64,000 nucleotides of DNA from Pseudarthrobacter sp. Fe7 (GCA_024372495.1 CP099977.1:1488001-1552000), one strand, 5' to 3'; positions 39,952 through 48,658 are shown, counted from the first letter of the stretch. Numbers and translations: made by a program. The notes: generated by a model not told the origin, from the sequence alone.

Positions 39952-40479
39952 ATGCCTGACAAGGATCCGGTGCGGCAGGAACTGCTGTGGATCGCGGCGG
40001 ACTTCCGTAACATCGTCCTGGGTGCCCCGGCGGATGAATTGGACCTGCCGACCATCGGTACGCGGTGGACCAACCGGCAGTTGCTCTTCCACATGGTCCT
40101 CGGCCAGAACATCGCGCTCTCCGGGATTCCCCTCCTGGGACTGTTCTCGCGGCTGCCGCCCCCGGCCTCCCGGAACTGGAGCCGGCTCCTCGACTCCTGC
40201 GCCCGCCCCTACAACTGGGTGAATTGGGCCGGATCCGCCGCCGGTGGCCAGGTCCTGAAGCCAGCCGGCATGCTGGGGATGATGGACCGGACCACCCGGA
40301 TCATTGTGGACTGGTACGACCATGCTGACAGCAGGGCACTGGACCGCGGCATGACCATGCCCGTGCGGTGGGATCCGTACTTTCTGCCGTGGATGAGCCG
40401 CCGGGACATCCTGGCGTGGGCACCCAAGCACTACCGCCACCACCGGGCCCAGTTGAGCCTGACCACGCTCCCGGCCTGA
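39952..40479 (+). CDS. DinB-like four-helix protein at the end of the arsenic operon
   Basis: 175 residues from ATG 39952, following GCGGGAGCGCG. Helical throughout, with a metal-site-like pattern: His in NRQLLFHMVLGQN, Asp/His in VDWYDHAD, and a C-terminal APKHYRHHRAQL. This fits the DinB / maleylpyruvate-isomerase-like fold, whose members use divalent metals and sometimes mycothiol. A mycothiol- or metal-linked detoxification step would suit an arsenic operon; that is inference. Gap to the preceding gene is 13 bases. Confidence 0.65.
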   Translation: MPDKDPVRQELLWIAADFRNIVLGAPADELDLPTIGTRWTNRQLLFHMVLGQNIALSGIPLLGLFSRLPPPASRNWSRLLDSCARPYNWVNWAGSAAGGQVLKPAGMLGMMDRTTRIIVDWYDHADSRALDRGMTMPVRWDPYFLPWMSRRDILAWAPKHYRHHRAQLSLTTLPA

Positions 40480-40610
40480 GCAGCGGACCGCGTGCACTCC
40501 CGCCCAGTTACTCCGGCCACGCCCCACTCCGGTAGCGCGAAGCGCCGCAGCGTACGGCGTGTCTACCCAGTGCGGCAGGAGTAAGCGGGCAGGAACGCTC
40601 GACGGCCGCC

Positions 40611-41048
40611 CTATGGAGCGGACGGGTCCCCGCCGTCTAGGCCGATGGAACGGCCCCGGGCGAAATGGGCGTTCGCGATCTCGTTGACGTCGCGGAGGCT
40701 CTTCCCCGGGTGGGCCAGCCGGAGCCACTCGTAGTCCCACTCCTGCATGTCCCGCACGCGGCTTATCCGTTTGTGGGCCCGCATTTGGGCGGTGAGTTCC
40801 TCGCCGCTGGGCACCCGGGGCGGGGGCGGGGGCATGACGGGTTGCGGCCTGGGCGGAGGCACTCTGGCCGGACGTGGTGGGGCCGTTGCGGAGCGGACCA
40901 GGGCCACTGTCAGCGCAACCACGCCCGCTGCAATCAGGAGGACCCACCAGTACTGGATGATGAGGGCCACGACGATGAGGATAAAGAAGGGCGCGCACCC
41001 GATGGCGCCGCCGCCTCCGCTACGTGACCGACGTCGTTTGGCTGCCAT
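40611..41048 (-). CDS. Hypothetical membrane protein with proline-rich linker
   Basis: 145 residues from ATG 41048 after AAGAGGAACCAGC; the longer frame has no ribosome site. A basic N-terminus (KRRRSRSGGGG) precedes two hydrophobic segments. A Pro-rich stretch and a soluble, charged C-terminal helix region (DMQEWDYEWLRLAHPGKS) follow. No family is recognised. The gene stands alone, flanked by the arsenic operon (convergent) and the palindrome at 41194-41259. Confidence 0.6.
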   Translation of the reverse strand: MAAKRRRSRSGGGGAIGCAPFFILIVVALIIQYWWVLLIAAGVVALTVALVRSATAPPRPARVPPPRPQPVMPPPPPRVPSGEELTAQMRAHKRISRVRDMQEWDYEWLRLAHPGKSLRDVNEIANAHFARGRSIGLDGGDPSAP

Positions 41049-41193
41049 GCTGGTTCCTCTTGCGAAGTGATTGTGAGGAGTCCACTCTCGCACCGGACAA
41101 GCGTCCTGTCATGAGTACCCGGTACTCGAGTTTGGCCGAGCACGCGTTCCAGCCCAGTTACTTCTGGCCGGGCGGGAGGTAGGCCCCGAGGCT

Positions 41194-41259
41194 CCCAACT
41201 AGGTCGCAGTTAATGTCGTTCTGACGCCTCAAAACGACATTAACTGCGACCTAGTTGGG
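41194..41259. repeat. Large perfect palindrome (27-bp arms), REP-like or terminator element
   Basis: Arms 41194-41220 and 41233-41259 are exact reverse complements; the arm begins CCCAACTAGGTCGCAGTTAA. After one mismatch, inner TGA/TCA also pair, leaving a 4-base CGCC loop. The right arm touches the stop codon of the dehydrogenase gene (TAA, 41260-41262 on the minus strand). No U tract follows on either side, so it is not a standard terminator. Arms contain AT-rich blocks unlike the surrounding genes. Confidence 0.93.
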
Positions 41260-42090
41260 TTAGTCGGTGATGTCGGTGCTGGTGCTCAGCTCCTGCCACT
41301 GGTCCAGTTCGGCACGCTGGGCGTCGGCCACCATGCCGAACGCGCCGAAAGCGTCCGTGCCCAGGACCAGGAGGCCAGGCGGGTTGGCGGAATCGACGAC
41401 GGCGATGATCGCCCGGGCCGCCTTGTCCGGGTCCCCGGGCTGGTTGCCGTGGGCCGTGTCCACTTCCTTGCGGCGCTTGCCGGCCGTGTCCGCGTAGTCC
41501 CCGATCGGCGTCGCGGACTGGGTGAGCGAGCGGCCCGCGAAGTCAGTGCGGAAGCCACCCGGCTCGATGGCGGTGACGTTGATGCCGAGCGGTTTGAGCT
41601 CGTTGCGGAGCGATCCGGACATGCCCTCCAGCGCAGCCTTGGTGGCGGCGTAGTAGCCGGAGCCGGCCGGTGTGATGCGGGCGCCGATGGAGGAGATGTT
41701 CAGGATGGACCCGGCCTTGATGGCGCGCATGCCCGGGAGGACTGCCTTGATCATGTCCACGGCGCCGAAGAAGTTGGTGTCGAACAGACGGCGGATGTCG
41801 GCGTCGTCCGCTTCCTCCACGGCGGCGCGGTAGCCATAGCCGGCGTTGTTGACCAGCACGTCGATGCTGCCGAATTTTTCCTCCGCCTGCTTCACTGCGG
41901 CGCTGATCTGCGCCTTGTCCGTGACGTCCAGGGGGAGCGCCAGCGCGGTGTCGGGGAAGCCGGCGGTGACGTCCTGCAGCGTCTCCACCTTCCGGGCGGT
42001 GACGACGGCGTTGTGCCCGGACGCGAGCACGGCTTCCGCCAGTGCCCGGCCAAGTCCGGTGGAGCAGCCTGTGATGAGCCACGTTGCCAT
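41260..42090 (-). CDS. Short-chain dehydrogenase/reductase
   Basis: 276 residues. Cofactor motif TGCSTGLG, DVLVNNAGYGY, and the catalytic Ser-Tyr-Lys in SSIGARITPAGSGYYAATK are complete, so it should be active with NAD(P)H on an alcohol or carbonyl. It heads the same direction as two aldo-keto reductases upstream and probably shares their operon and regulator (divergent XRE gene at 44156). Its stop abuts a 27-bp-arm palindrome. Confidence 0.88.
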   Translation of the reverse strand: MATWLITGCSTGLGRALAEAVLASGHNAVVTARKVETLQDVTAGFPDTALALPLDVTDKAQISAAVKQAEEKFGSIDVLVNNAGYGYRAAVEEADDADIRRLFDTNFFGAVDMIKAVLPGMRAIKAGSILNISSIGARITPAGSGYYAATKAALEGMSGSLRNELKPLGINVTAIEPGGFRTDFAGRSLTQSATPIGDYADTAGKRRKEVDTAHGNQPGDPDKAARAIIAVVDSANPPGLLVLGTDAFGAFGMVADAQRAELDQWQELSTSTDITD

Positions 42091-42129
42091 GGGTTTTCCT
42101 TTCGTAGGGGTGTTAGGCGGGGCGGGCAG

Positions 42130-43160
42130 CTAAGCCGCGTGCCGCCGTCGTGCGTGTGCTGTCAGTTCGTGGGCGCCGTAGCTGTTGTCATCCGGGTTGA
42201 CGGTGACGCCGGGGGCCACCAGGTGGTCGATGCGGTCCAGCACTTCGGGCGCCAGGACGGTGTCTGCGGCCGGGAGGTAGGACTCCAGCTGCTCCATGGT
42301 GCGCGGACCCACGATCGCGGAGGTGACGCCGGGGTGGTTGATCACGAACGCGATGGCCAGGCTCGATGAGCGTCACCCCTGCCCATTCGGCCACCTGCGC
42401 CAGGCTCCTCCACGATGTCCAGCTTGCGCTGGTTGGCCGGCTGCGTCATGTCGAAGCGGGCACTGGGACGGGCTGAAGATGTGGGCCGGGACGCAGAGTC
42501 CTTCCGCCACCGGCCCGAGAGCCAGCCGCCGGCCAGCGGGCTGTAGGTCAGCGTGCCCATCCCATGGCGCTGCACCGTCGGGAGCACGTCCTCCTCAATG
42601 CCGCGGGTCAGGATGGAGTACGGCGGCTGCTCGGTGACGAACCGCTCCAGGTTGCGCTCGCGGGATGCCCACTGGGCCTCCACGATCTGCGAACCCGGGT
42701 AGGACGAGGAGCCGATGTAGCGCACCTTGCCCTGGCGGACCAGGTCGGTGAGCGCGCCAAGGGTTTCCTCCACATCGGTGTCCGGGCTGGGCCGGTGCAC
42801 CTGGTAGAGATCGATGTAGTCCGTGTTCAGCCGGCGCAGCGAGTTCTCCACTTCCCGCATGATCCACCGGCGGGAACCGCCGCGCTGGTTGGGGTCCTTC
42901 CCGTCCATCGGCATGAAGAACTTGGTGGCCAGGAAGACGTCGTCGCGCTTTCCGGCGAGCGCTTCCCCGACGATCTCTTCCGAGGCGCCGCCGGAGTAGA
43001 CGTCGGCAGTGTCGATGAAGTTGATGCCGGCGTCCAGGGCGCGGTGGATGATGCGGGTGACGTCTGCGCGGTCGTCATTGCCCCAGGGGCCGAACATCAT
43101 GGCGCCGAGGCAGAGCGGGCTGACCTGTACTCCTGTGCGGCCAAGCGGGCGGTATTCCAT
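42130..43160 (-). CDS. Aldo/keto reductase (long type)
   Basis: About 342 residues after removing two AGCT-site insertions (42403-42404 and 42360-42361), which restore [23 protein letters not shown]. Catalytic tetrad residues are Asp and Tyr in [11 protein letters not shown], Lys in LATKFF and His in YQVHRPS. It belongs to the group of larger aldo-keto reductases (YghZ/AKR-like) that reduce aldehydes or ketones with NADPH. It lies 39 bases before the dehydrogenase gene and 26 bases after the second reductase gene. Confidence 0.86.
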
Positions 43161-43186
43161 GTTGGGTTTCCTTTTGTTCGCGGGGC

Positions 43187-44070
43187 TTAGGCTTCGGGGA
43201 TGACCATGGCGAACCGCTCCGGACGGGCCACGTCAGGGTCCGGCCCGCTGCGCACGCCGGTGTCCAGCGCGTCGATGGTTGCGAGGTCCTGCGGGGACAG
43301 CTCGAAGCCGAACACGTCGAAGTTCTCCGCGATGCGGGCCGGGTTGGTGGATTTGGGGATGGCGGAGCGGCCCTGCTGCAGGTGCCAGCGGAGCATCACC
43401 TGCGCCGGGGTCTTGGCGTGGGCGTGGGCGACGGCGGCGATCGCCGGGTCCCGCATGACGTTCTTCCGGTTCTCGCCCCAGCCGGGGTAGAACGTGATTC
43501 CGCCGATGGGTGACCAGGCCTGCGTGAGGATGCCGTGCTCGGCGTCCGCAGCCTGGACGGTCCGCTGCTGGAAGTAGGGGTGCAGGCTCGATCTGGTTGA
43601 CGGCCGGGACCACGTCGGTTTCCTGGAGCAGGCTGCTGGAGGTGGTGCGGCATGAAGTTGCTGACGCCGATGGCCCGCACCCGCCCGTCCTTGAGCAGGG
43701 TTTCCAGGCCCTTGTAGGCGGCGATGGTTTTCTCGAACCGGTCCGGGGCGGGCTGGTGCAGGATGAGCAGGTCCAGCTGCTCCACGCCCAGCTTGCCCGC
43801 GGCCTTGTCGCACGCATGCAGCGCCTCGTCGTAGCCGTAGTCGCTGACCCAGACTTTGGTTTCGATGAAAACGTCTTCGCGCGGCAGCCCGGACCGGCGG
43901 ATCCCTTCGCCCACCTCCCGCTCGTTGCCGTACGCGGCGGCGGTGTCGATGTGCCGGTAGCCCACCTCAAGCGCTGTCTGGACGGCCGCCGTCGTCTCTT
44001 CCGGGGGACTTTGGAAGACGCCCAGGCCGAGCGCTGGCATGGTGACGCCGTTGTTGAGTTTCAGTTCCAT
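43187..44070 (-). CDS. Aldo/keto reductase (2,5-diketo-D-gluconate reductase type)
   Basis: About 293 residues after removing two AGCT-site insertions (43631-43632 and 43585-43586), which restore [25 protein letters not shown]. Catalytic residues are Asp and Tyr in [11 protein letters not shown], Lys in FIETKVWVS and His in [14 protein letters not shown]-binding [13 protein letters not shown] is near the end. It reduces small aldehydes or ketones. It is the first gene of the leftward island and is 85 bases from the divergent XRE regulator, its probable controller. Confidence 0.87.
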
Positions 44071-44155
44071 GCCTTCACGGTATGTGGGTGCGCGGGTTTG
44101 TGGGAGGGCTTGTCAGTCCCTCCTTCGCCTCAGGGCCGGGGCGTAGCGTGGGGGC

Positions 44156-45051
44156 ATGACCAACAGCGACGACGTGCGGAAATTCCTGACCTCCCGCCGG
44201 GCCCGGCTCACTCCGGAGGGCGCCGGGCTGCCCGCGTACGGCGGGACCCGGCGCGTGGCCGGGCTCCGGCGGGAGGAGGTGGCCATGCTCGCGGGGATGA
44301 GCGTCGATTACTACATCCGGCTGGAGCGGGGGAACCTTTCCGGTGCGTCGGACAGTGTGCTGGAGGCGCTGGCGCGTGCGCTGCAGTTGGACGACGCCGA
44401 GACGGCCCACCTTTTCGACCTTGCCCGCGCGGCCTCCGCGTCTCCGCGGGTGCGGCGCCGGCGGAGCCCTCTGACGGTCCGGCCCAGCGTACAGCGGGTC
44501 ATCGATGCGATTACCGCCGCGCCGGCCTGGGTCCGCAACGACCGCGGCGACGTGCTGGCCGCCAACGAGCCTGGGCCGTGCGCTGTACCTGGAAATGATG
44601 GCGGACGCGGTGGCCCCGCCCAACAGTGCCAGGTTTACCTTCCTGAATCCGAAGGCGCGGGAGTTCTTCCGCGACTGGGAGCGCAGCGCGGACGATATTG
44701 TGGCGGTCCTGCGGTCCACGGCAGGGAAGAACCCGTACGACAAGGACCTCTCGGACCTGATCGGCGAACTCTCCACCCGCAGCGAAGAGTTCCGCGTCCG
44801 CTGGGCCCGGCACGACGTGAAGTACCACCGGACCGGCCGCAAACGCCTGCACCATTCCGTGGTGGGGGACCTGGACCTGACCTACGAGGCCTTTGAACTC
44901 CCCGCCGATCCCGGCCTGCGGATCAACATCTATACGGCCGAGCCCGGCACGCCCTCCGAGGACGCGCTCAAGGTCCTGGCGAGCCTGGGCGGCGACGCAG
45001 GGGGCTGTTGGCGTGCCACCCCAGAAGATGGCCACCGAGCGGGGGTCCTGA
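44156..45051 (+). CDS. XRE-family regulator with MmyB-like ligand domain
   Basis: About 297 residues after removing insertions at 44570-44571 (GAGCTG; repair gives LAANELGRALYLEM) and 44984-44985 (repair gives VLASWAATQGAV and a stop at 45049-45051). N-terminal helix-turn-helix: LRREEVAMLAGMSVDYYIRLERGN. The C-terminal MmyB-like domain spans about 110-290. Such regulators are usually divergent from an oxidoreductase gene, as here, and sense a small hydrophobic ligand. Confidence 0.88.
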
Positions 45052-45078
45052 ATGCCTGGGCGGGAAGGCCCGGCCGAA

Positions 45079-45450
45079 TCAGTCCTCCTCCCGCAACCAC
45101 GCCATCGCCTCGTCCATTGACGTGAAGTAGCGGGTGGGGTGGGCCGGCTTGTGCCGCCCCATGTAGAAGTCGGCCAATGTTTGGTCCACGGGGGAAGTGC
45201 CCACCACCGCCGCGCACTTCACCGGCCAGGTGCCGGCAAAGGCCTTCAAGGCGCCCTGGTCGATCCATTCCAAGCCTGTCATTTCGACCAACATCGGAAG
45301 GGTGCGGCCCCCGCTGAGGGCCCGGGCCCGGTGCATCAGCGCCCTGGCGTCCCGCTCCGTGACCACGTCCCCGGGCGCCCACTTCAGGTGGAGTACGCCG
45401 CCGGAGAGCTCGATGGTTCCGGTGACGTCCTCATCCTGTGTGGCATTCAT
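45079..45450 (-). CDS. STAS-like / SpoIIAA-like small protein
   Basis: 123 residues, ATG 45450. Alternating strands and helices, with GVLHLKWAPGDVVTERDARALMH, MLVEMTGLEWIDQGALKAFAG and a closing YFTSMDEAMAWLREE, the last typical of SpoIIAA/STAS-like domains. The usual phosphorylated Ser is not obvious. It may sense or scaffold; function unknown. It is convergent with the XRE gene. Confidence 0.55.
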   Translation of the reverse strand: MNATQDEDVTGTIELSGGVLHLKWAPGDVVTERDARALMHRARALSGGRTLPMLVEMTGLEWIDQGALKAFAGTWPVKCAAVVGTSPVDQTLADFYMGRHKPAHPTRYFTSMDEAMAWLREED

Positions 45451-45583
45451 GCCTTCTACTTTGCTGCTCCTTCACGCCGAACAGCAACAAAACCACACGC
45501 TTGAACTTATTGCACATTGCCCCCTGGCTTTTGCGGAGCAGGAGCTCTTGCCGCCGTTTACCGCCCGGGGCTACCTTGTGGCC

Positions 45584-46002
45584 ATGGACCGCATGGCCAC
45601 ACCCGCCGACGTCGATGCCATCTGCAGGGGCCTTCCGGAGGTCGAGCCTGGGGATCTCTTGGGGTGACCGGCCCACGTATAAAGTGCCGCGGGGACCGAA
45701 AGGCCGGGGGTTCGTGCTGTACCGGGCGCCGCACAAGACGGCCGTGGATCCGGAGTCGGGCGAGAAGTACCGGGACCTGCTGGTCATCGTGGTCCCGGAT
45801 GACGCCGCCAAATCAGCCTTGGTGGAGGACCCCGCGCTGCCATTCTTCACGGTTCCCCACTTCAACGGGTACAACGCCGTGCTGGTCCAGGAGTCCAGGC
45901 TTGGCGAGATCGCGCATGACGAGCCTGGCGGAGATCCTCGTGGAGGCCTGGGCGGCCCGGGCGCCCAAGAAACTGGTCAAGGAGTTCTTCGCCGGCCGGT
46001 GA
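45584..46002 (+). CDS. MmcQ/YjbR family DNA-binding-like protein
   Basis: About 138 residues after removing two insertions (45647-45648 and 45924-45925), which restore PEVELGISWGDRPTYKV and AHDELAEILVEAWAARAPKKL. The CyaY-like fold of MmcQ/YjbR proteins is indicated by GISWGDRPTYKV, FFTVPHFNGYNAVLV and the basic C-terminal helix. Function is unknown; some relatives bind DNA. ATG 45584 is preceded by CTTGTGG and a weak ribosome site. Confidence 0.8.
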
Positions 46003-46023
46003 GGCACGACGGCGGCGCACCAG

Positions 46024-46060
46024 AGCGGCCTGTCCGCCGTAGAGTGGCGGGCAGGCCGCT
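46024..46060. terminator. Bidirectional hairpin between convergent genes
   Basis: A 15-bp stem (46024-46038 with 46046-46060) has one G-U type mismatch and a 7-base loop. It lies between the rightward MmcQ/YjbR gene and the leftward repeat-protein gene. No strong T tract is seen. Confidence 0.55.
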
Positions 46061-46076
46061 GGGGCCGGGCCGGGTG

Positions 46077-46481
46077 CTAATGCCCGGCACGCGCGCCCGG
46101 GTGGCCCGGTTTGCGGGCCGGGTCCACGGTGCCGCCCTTTCCGTAGTTGCCCTCCGGGTACCGCCCGGTTTCGGAGGCAGCGGTCCGCCCGGGTACTGGA
46201 CCGGCCCCGCCGTAGTCGGCCTTGACGTAGCGCCCGGCTCCCACGGTCCGGTCGCCCAGGGGTTCGGGCAGTCCGCCTTCGCTGCCCGCGGGCCCGTAGT
46301 TTCCCTCGACGTACTGGCCCTCGTCGTCGTCGGCACGGCGGCCGCGCTGTGCACCGGCTTTGCCGAAGTTGCCTTCCACGTAGCGTCCGCGCAGGTCGCG
46401 CTCCTCTGGGGTGCCCTCCGGAACGGGGGTGTTTTCGGTGCTGCTGTTGTCGTTCGTTCGGTGGGTGGCTCCACAAGTCAA
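46077..46481 (-). CDS. Small protein with four RYxEGNYG-type repeats
   Basis: Up to 134 residues; the only upstream start in frame is TTG 46481 with AAGGTG before it, so the N-terminus is uncertain. Four similar units are spaced along the chain: GRYVEGNFGKAG, GQYVEGNYGPAG, GRYVKADYGGAG and GRYPEGNYGKGG. They are joined by charged, Gly/Pro-rich linkers. The protein has no membrane segment and looks largely disordered. I know no named family. A repeated aromatic-Gly unit suggests a binding scaffold or a cell-wall or nucleic-acid-binding role, but this is a guess. Confidence 0.55.
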   Translation of the reverse strand: MTCGATHRTNDNSSTENTPVPEGTPEERDLRGRYVEGNFGKAGAQRGRRADDDEGQYVEGNYGPAGSEGGLPEPLGDRTVGAGRYVKADYGGAGPVPGRTAASETGRYPEGNYGKGGTVDPARKPGHPGARAGH

Positions 46482-46531
46482 GGCCGCGACACCTTGCCCA
46501 AAACCCCCGCCGGAGAGGCCGGCCTTCTACT

Positions 46532-47026
46532 CTAGGCGCCGCGGCCGCCGGCGCGGCCCATCCGCTGCTTAGCGGAGTTTGTTCCGGCTCCGATCGGGAC
46601 ATGTTTCGTCGCCTTGGCGAGCCCAAAGACCGGCATCCCGCTGTAAACGACCTCGATGCCGGTGGCCGGCACCTGGTACGTCTCGTGCCAGACGCCGACG
46701 TCTCCGGTCCCGGCAAGTTCCTTCATGAAGCGGCGCCAGGGCTCAAGATGAGGGGAGTCCCGGTCAGCCGCAAATTTCCGCAGATGCTCCGGACTCTCCC
46801 AGTAGCTGAGCATCATGGTGGTGCGCCCCGCCCACTGGTGGTAGCCAAGCATTCCCGCTTCGGGGACAGCAGCCAGGTGCTGGAGCATCCGCCCCATGGC
46901 GGCACCGACCCTGCCTACGGTCCCGATCTTCCACCACCGGTTGGCCCGCATTCCGATCAGGAAGACCGTGACGGATTCCCGTGCCGGGTCGGCGGTGTAC
47001 CGGCCCGGAAATACCTTCTGCGCCAT
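46532..47026 (-). CDS. DUF4188 family protein (monooxygenase-like)
   Basis: 164 residues, ATG 47026 after GAGCGAGGAGTTCCC. Motifs VTVFLIGMRANRWWKIGTVG, GYHQWAGRTTMMLSYWES and VGVWHETYQVPATGIEVVYSG are those of DUF4188, a dimeric ferredoxin-like fold related to small haem/monooxygenase-type proteins. Intact. It is divergent from a TetR gene with the operator in between (47046-47081), so it is very likely the repressor's main target. Confidence 0.82.
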   Translation of the reverse strand: MAQKVFPGRYTADPARESVTVFLIGMRANRWWKIGTVGRVGAAMGRMLQHLAAVPEAGMLGYHQWAGRTTMMLSYWESPEHLRKFAADRDSPHLEPWRRFMKELAGTGDVGVWHETYQVPATGIEVVYSGMPVFGLAKATKHVPIGAGTNSAKQRMGRAGGRGA

Positions 47027-47045
47027 GGGAACTCCTCGCTCGATC

Positions 47046-47081
47046 GTTTCATAACACCGTTACGAAACAAGGTTATGAAAC
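47046..47081. promoter_or_regulatory. TetR operator: three half-sites
   Basis: GTTTCATAAC (47046-47055) and GTTATGAAAC (47072-47081) are exact inverted copies. Between them, GTTACGAAAC (47059-47068) pairs with the left copy with one mismatch and a 3-base spacer. The 56-bp gap between the divergent DUF4188 and TetR genes is nearly filled by this element. Confidence 0.85.
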
Positions 47082-47082
47082 A

Positions 47083-47668
47083 ATGGGATCCATGGCAAGA
47101 CCTGTAGTGCATAACGATTCCCTGAGGCGGGACCTGTTGGAGGTAACCGCCGAGTTGGTGGACCGCAGTGGTCCCGCGCGGGTGACGCTGCGGGACGTGG
47201 CCGCCGCGGCAAGGACCTCCACCACGGCTGTGTACTCATTGTTCGGCGGGAAAGCCCAGGCTCCTCACGGCAGTAGTGGAGGACGGGTTCCGCTCCTTCG
47301 GCGATTCGCAGCGGGCAGCCGCCGCCGGCGGCCTCCAAGGGCTTGGGGACGTCTACCGGGCCTGGGCGCTGCAGCATCCGGCTCTCTACCGGCTGATGTT
47401 CGGCGGGGCCTTGGCTGCATACGTCGATTGCCAGCCGGACCCTGGCGCAGCCATGGATGCCATGCAGCCCCTGAAGGACGCGGTCGCTTCTGCGCAGTCC
47501 GCCGGGACCCTGCGGGAGGCACCCGTGGACCTGGTCGCGGCAGCTATCTGGGGCCAGGTCCACGGCCTTGTGAGCCTTGAGTTGGCGCAGGTCGGACCGC
47601 CCCAGGCAGATTGGGCCCGGGTGTACACGCAGGCCCTGGAAGCCGTCGGGCGTGGATGGGCCGCCTGA
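47083..47668 (+). CDS. TetR/AcrR-family repressor
   Basis: About 194 residues after removing one base at 47259-47260 (CAGCTC site; repair gives FGGKAQLLTAVVEDGFRSFG). Helix-turn-helix: VTLRDVAAAARTSTTAVYSLFGGKAQLL. ATG 47083 lies within two bases of the operator; ATG 47092 is an alternative. The C-terminal ligand domain resembles those with a TetR_C_33-type fold. It should repress itself and the DUF4188 gene. Confidence 0.85.
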
Positions 47669-47711
47669 CCAATCCAATATTCAGCGCCGCCAGCTTCAAC
47701 CAGGGAAGGCG

Positions 47712-47754
47712 CGACGGCGGGGCGCGCGAGTGAGAGCCGCGCGCCCCGCCGTCG
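47712..47754. terminator. Bidirectional GC-rich terminator hairpin
   Basis: A perfect 17-bp stem, 47712-47728 with 47738-47754, and a 9-base loop. It lies between the convergent TetR gene and the alpha/beta hydrolase gene. It lacks a T tract, which is usual in high-GC actinobacteria. Confidence 0.65.
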
Positions 47755-47775
47755 GCAACGGCAAGCCGGATAGTC

Positions 47776-48594
47776 CTAGTGGCCGGTGAAGAAGCCCCTG
47801 AGCTGGGTGGCGATGGCAGCTGCGGAGACTTGGTGGGTTTGGCCGTCCAGGACGCGGTGTTCACTGCCTGGGATGGCTCCCGCGATCGCCTTTTGTCCCT
47901 GGGCCATGGGGTCGCCGGCTTTTCCGCCCACCATGACCAAGGTGGGCACGTTAACCGTGCGGAGCCGGTCCAGCGGGGCCACGAAATTGTTGGTTACCCG
48001 CGTTTCGTAGGGCAGGGTGTTCGCCGCCGCGATCTGCTTCTTCCACACTCCGGGCATGAGGCGCAGCAGGTACGGGAGGAATGCGGGTGCCCCCACCATT
48101 TTGACCAGGAAATAGGACACGGCACTGCCGCGCTTGCCTTCCTTCAGCAGGGCTTCCAGGTGCTCGCGGTGGCTCCCCGGGGTCCCGTCCGCGCCCTGGA
48201 CGCCGGTGTAGGGCGCCTCGTAGGTGGCCAGGCCCCGCATGGGGACTCCCGCGGCAGCAGCTTCAAGGGCCAGGGCCGCGCCGGAGGAGATTCCATAAAC
48301 GTAGGGGTTGCCGCCCGCCTCAGTCAGCACAGCCTGAAGATCCTCGATCTCGCGTTCGGTGGCGTAGGGCATAGTCTCGCCGCTGTCACCGCGGCCCCGG
48401 CGGTCGTAGAAGTACACCGTGAAGGCATCCTTCAGTTCATTCGCCAGTGCCCGTGAGGGCCCGAAGTTCCGGCCACAGAAGGCTCCATCCACCAGGACCA
48501 GGCTGGGTCCGGTCCCCATCCGCTCGACGCTGAGGGAGGTGCCGTCGGGCGACACCACGTTGAACACGGTGCCGGTTTCCTGGGTTTTCGTCAT
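47776..48594 (-). CDS. Alpha/beta hydrolase
   Basis: 272 residues, intact. Strand-turn motif VYFYDRRGRGDSGE, nucleophile elbow VYGISSGAALALE, acid near MVGGKAGDPM and His in DGQTHQVSA. The Gly-x-Ser-x-Gly elbow reads GISSG. Similar enzymes in actinobacteria hydrolyse esters or epoxides; substrate unknown. The HxlR gene (48659 onward) lies upstream in the same direction with a 64-bp gap, so both may be controlled by it. Confidence 0.82.
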   Translation of the reverse strand: MTKTQETGTVFNVVSPDGTSLSVERMGTGPSLVLVDGAFCGRNFGPSRALANELKDAFTVYFYDRRGRGDSGETMPYATEREIEDLQAVLTEAGGNPYVYGISSGAALALEAAAAGVPMRGLATYEAPYTGVQGADGTPGSHREHLEALLKEGKRGSAVSYFLVKMVGAPAFLPYLLRLMPGVWKKQIAAANTLPYETRVTNNFVAPLDRLRTVNVPTLVMVGGKAGDPMAQGQKAIAGAIPGSEHRVLDGQTHQVSAAAIATQLRGFFTGH

Positions 48595-48658
48595 CGCAGT
48601 GCTCCATTCAGTGGCGGGTCACGGGGGGCAGTTCAGTGTTTCGGGTCAGGCTAGCGGG

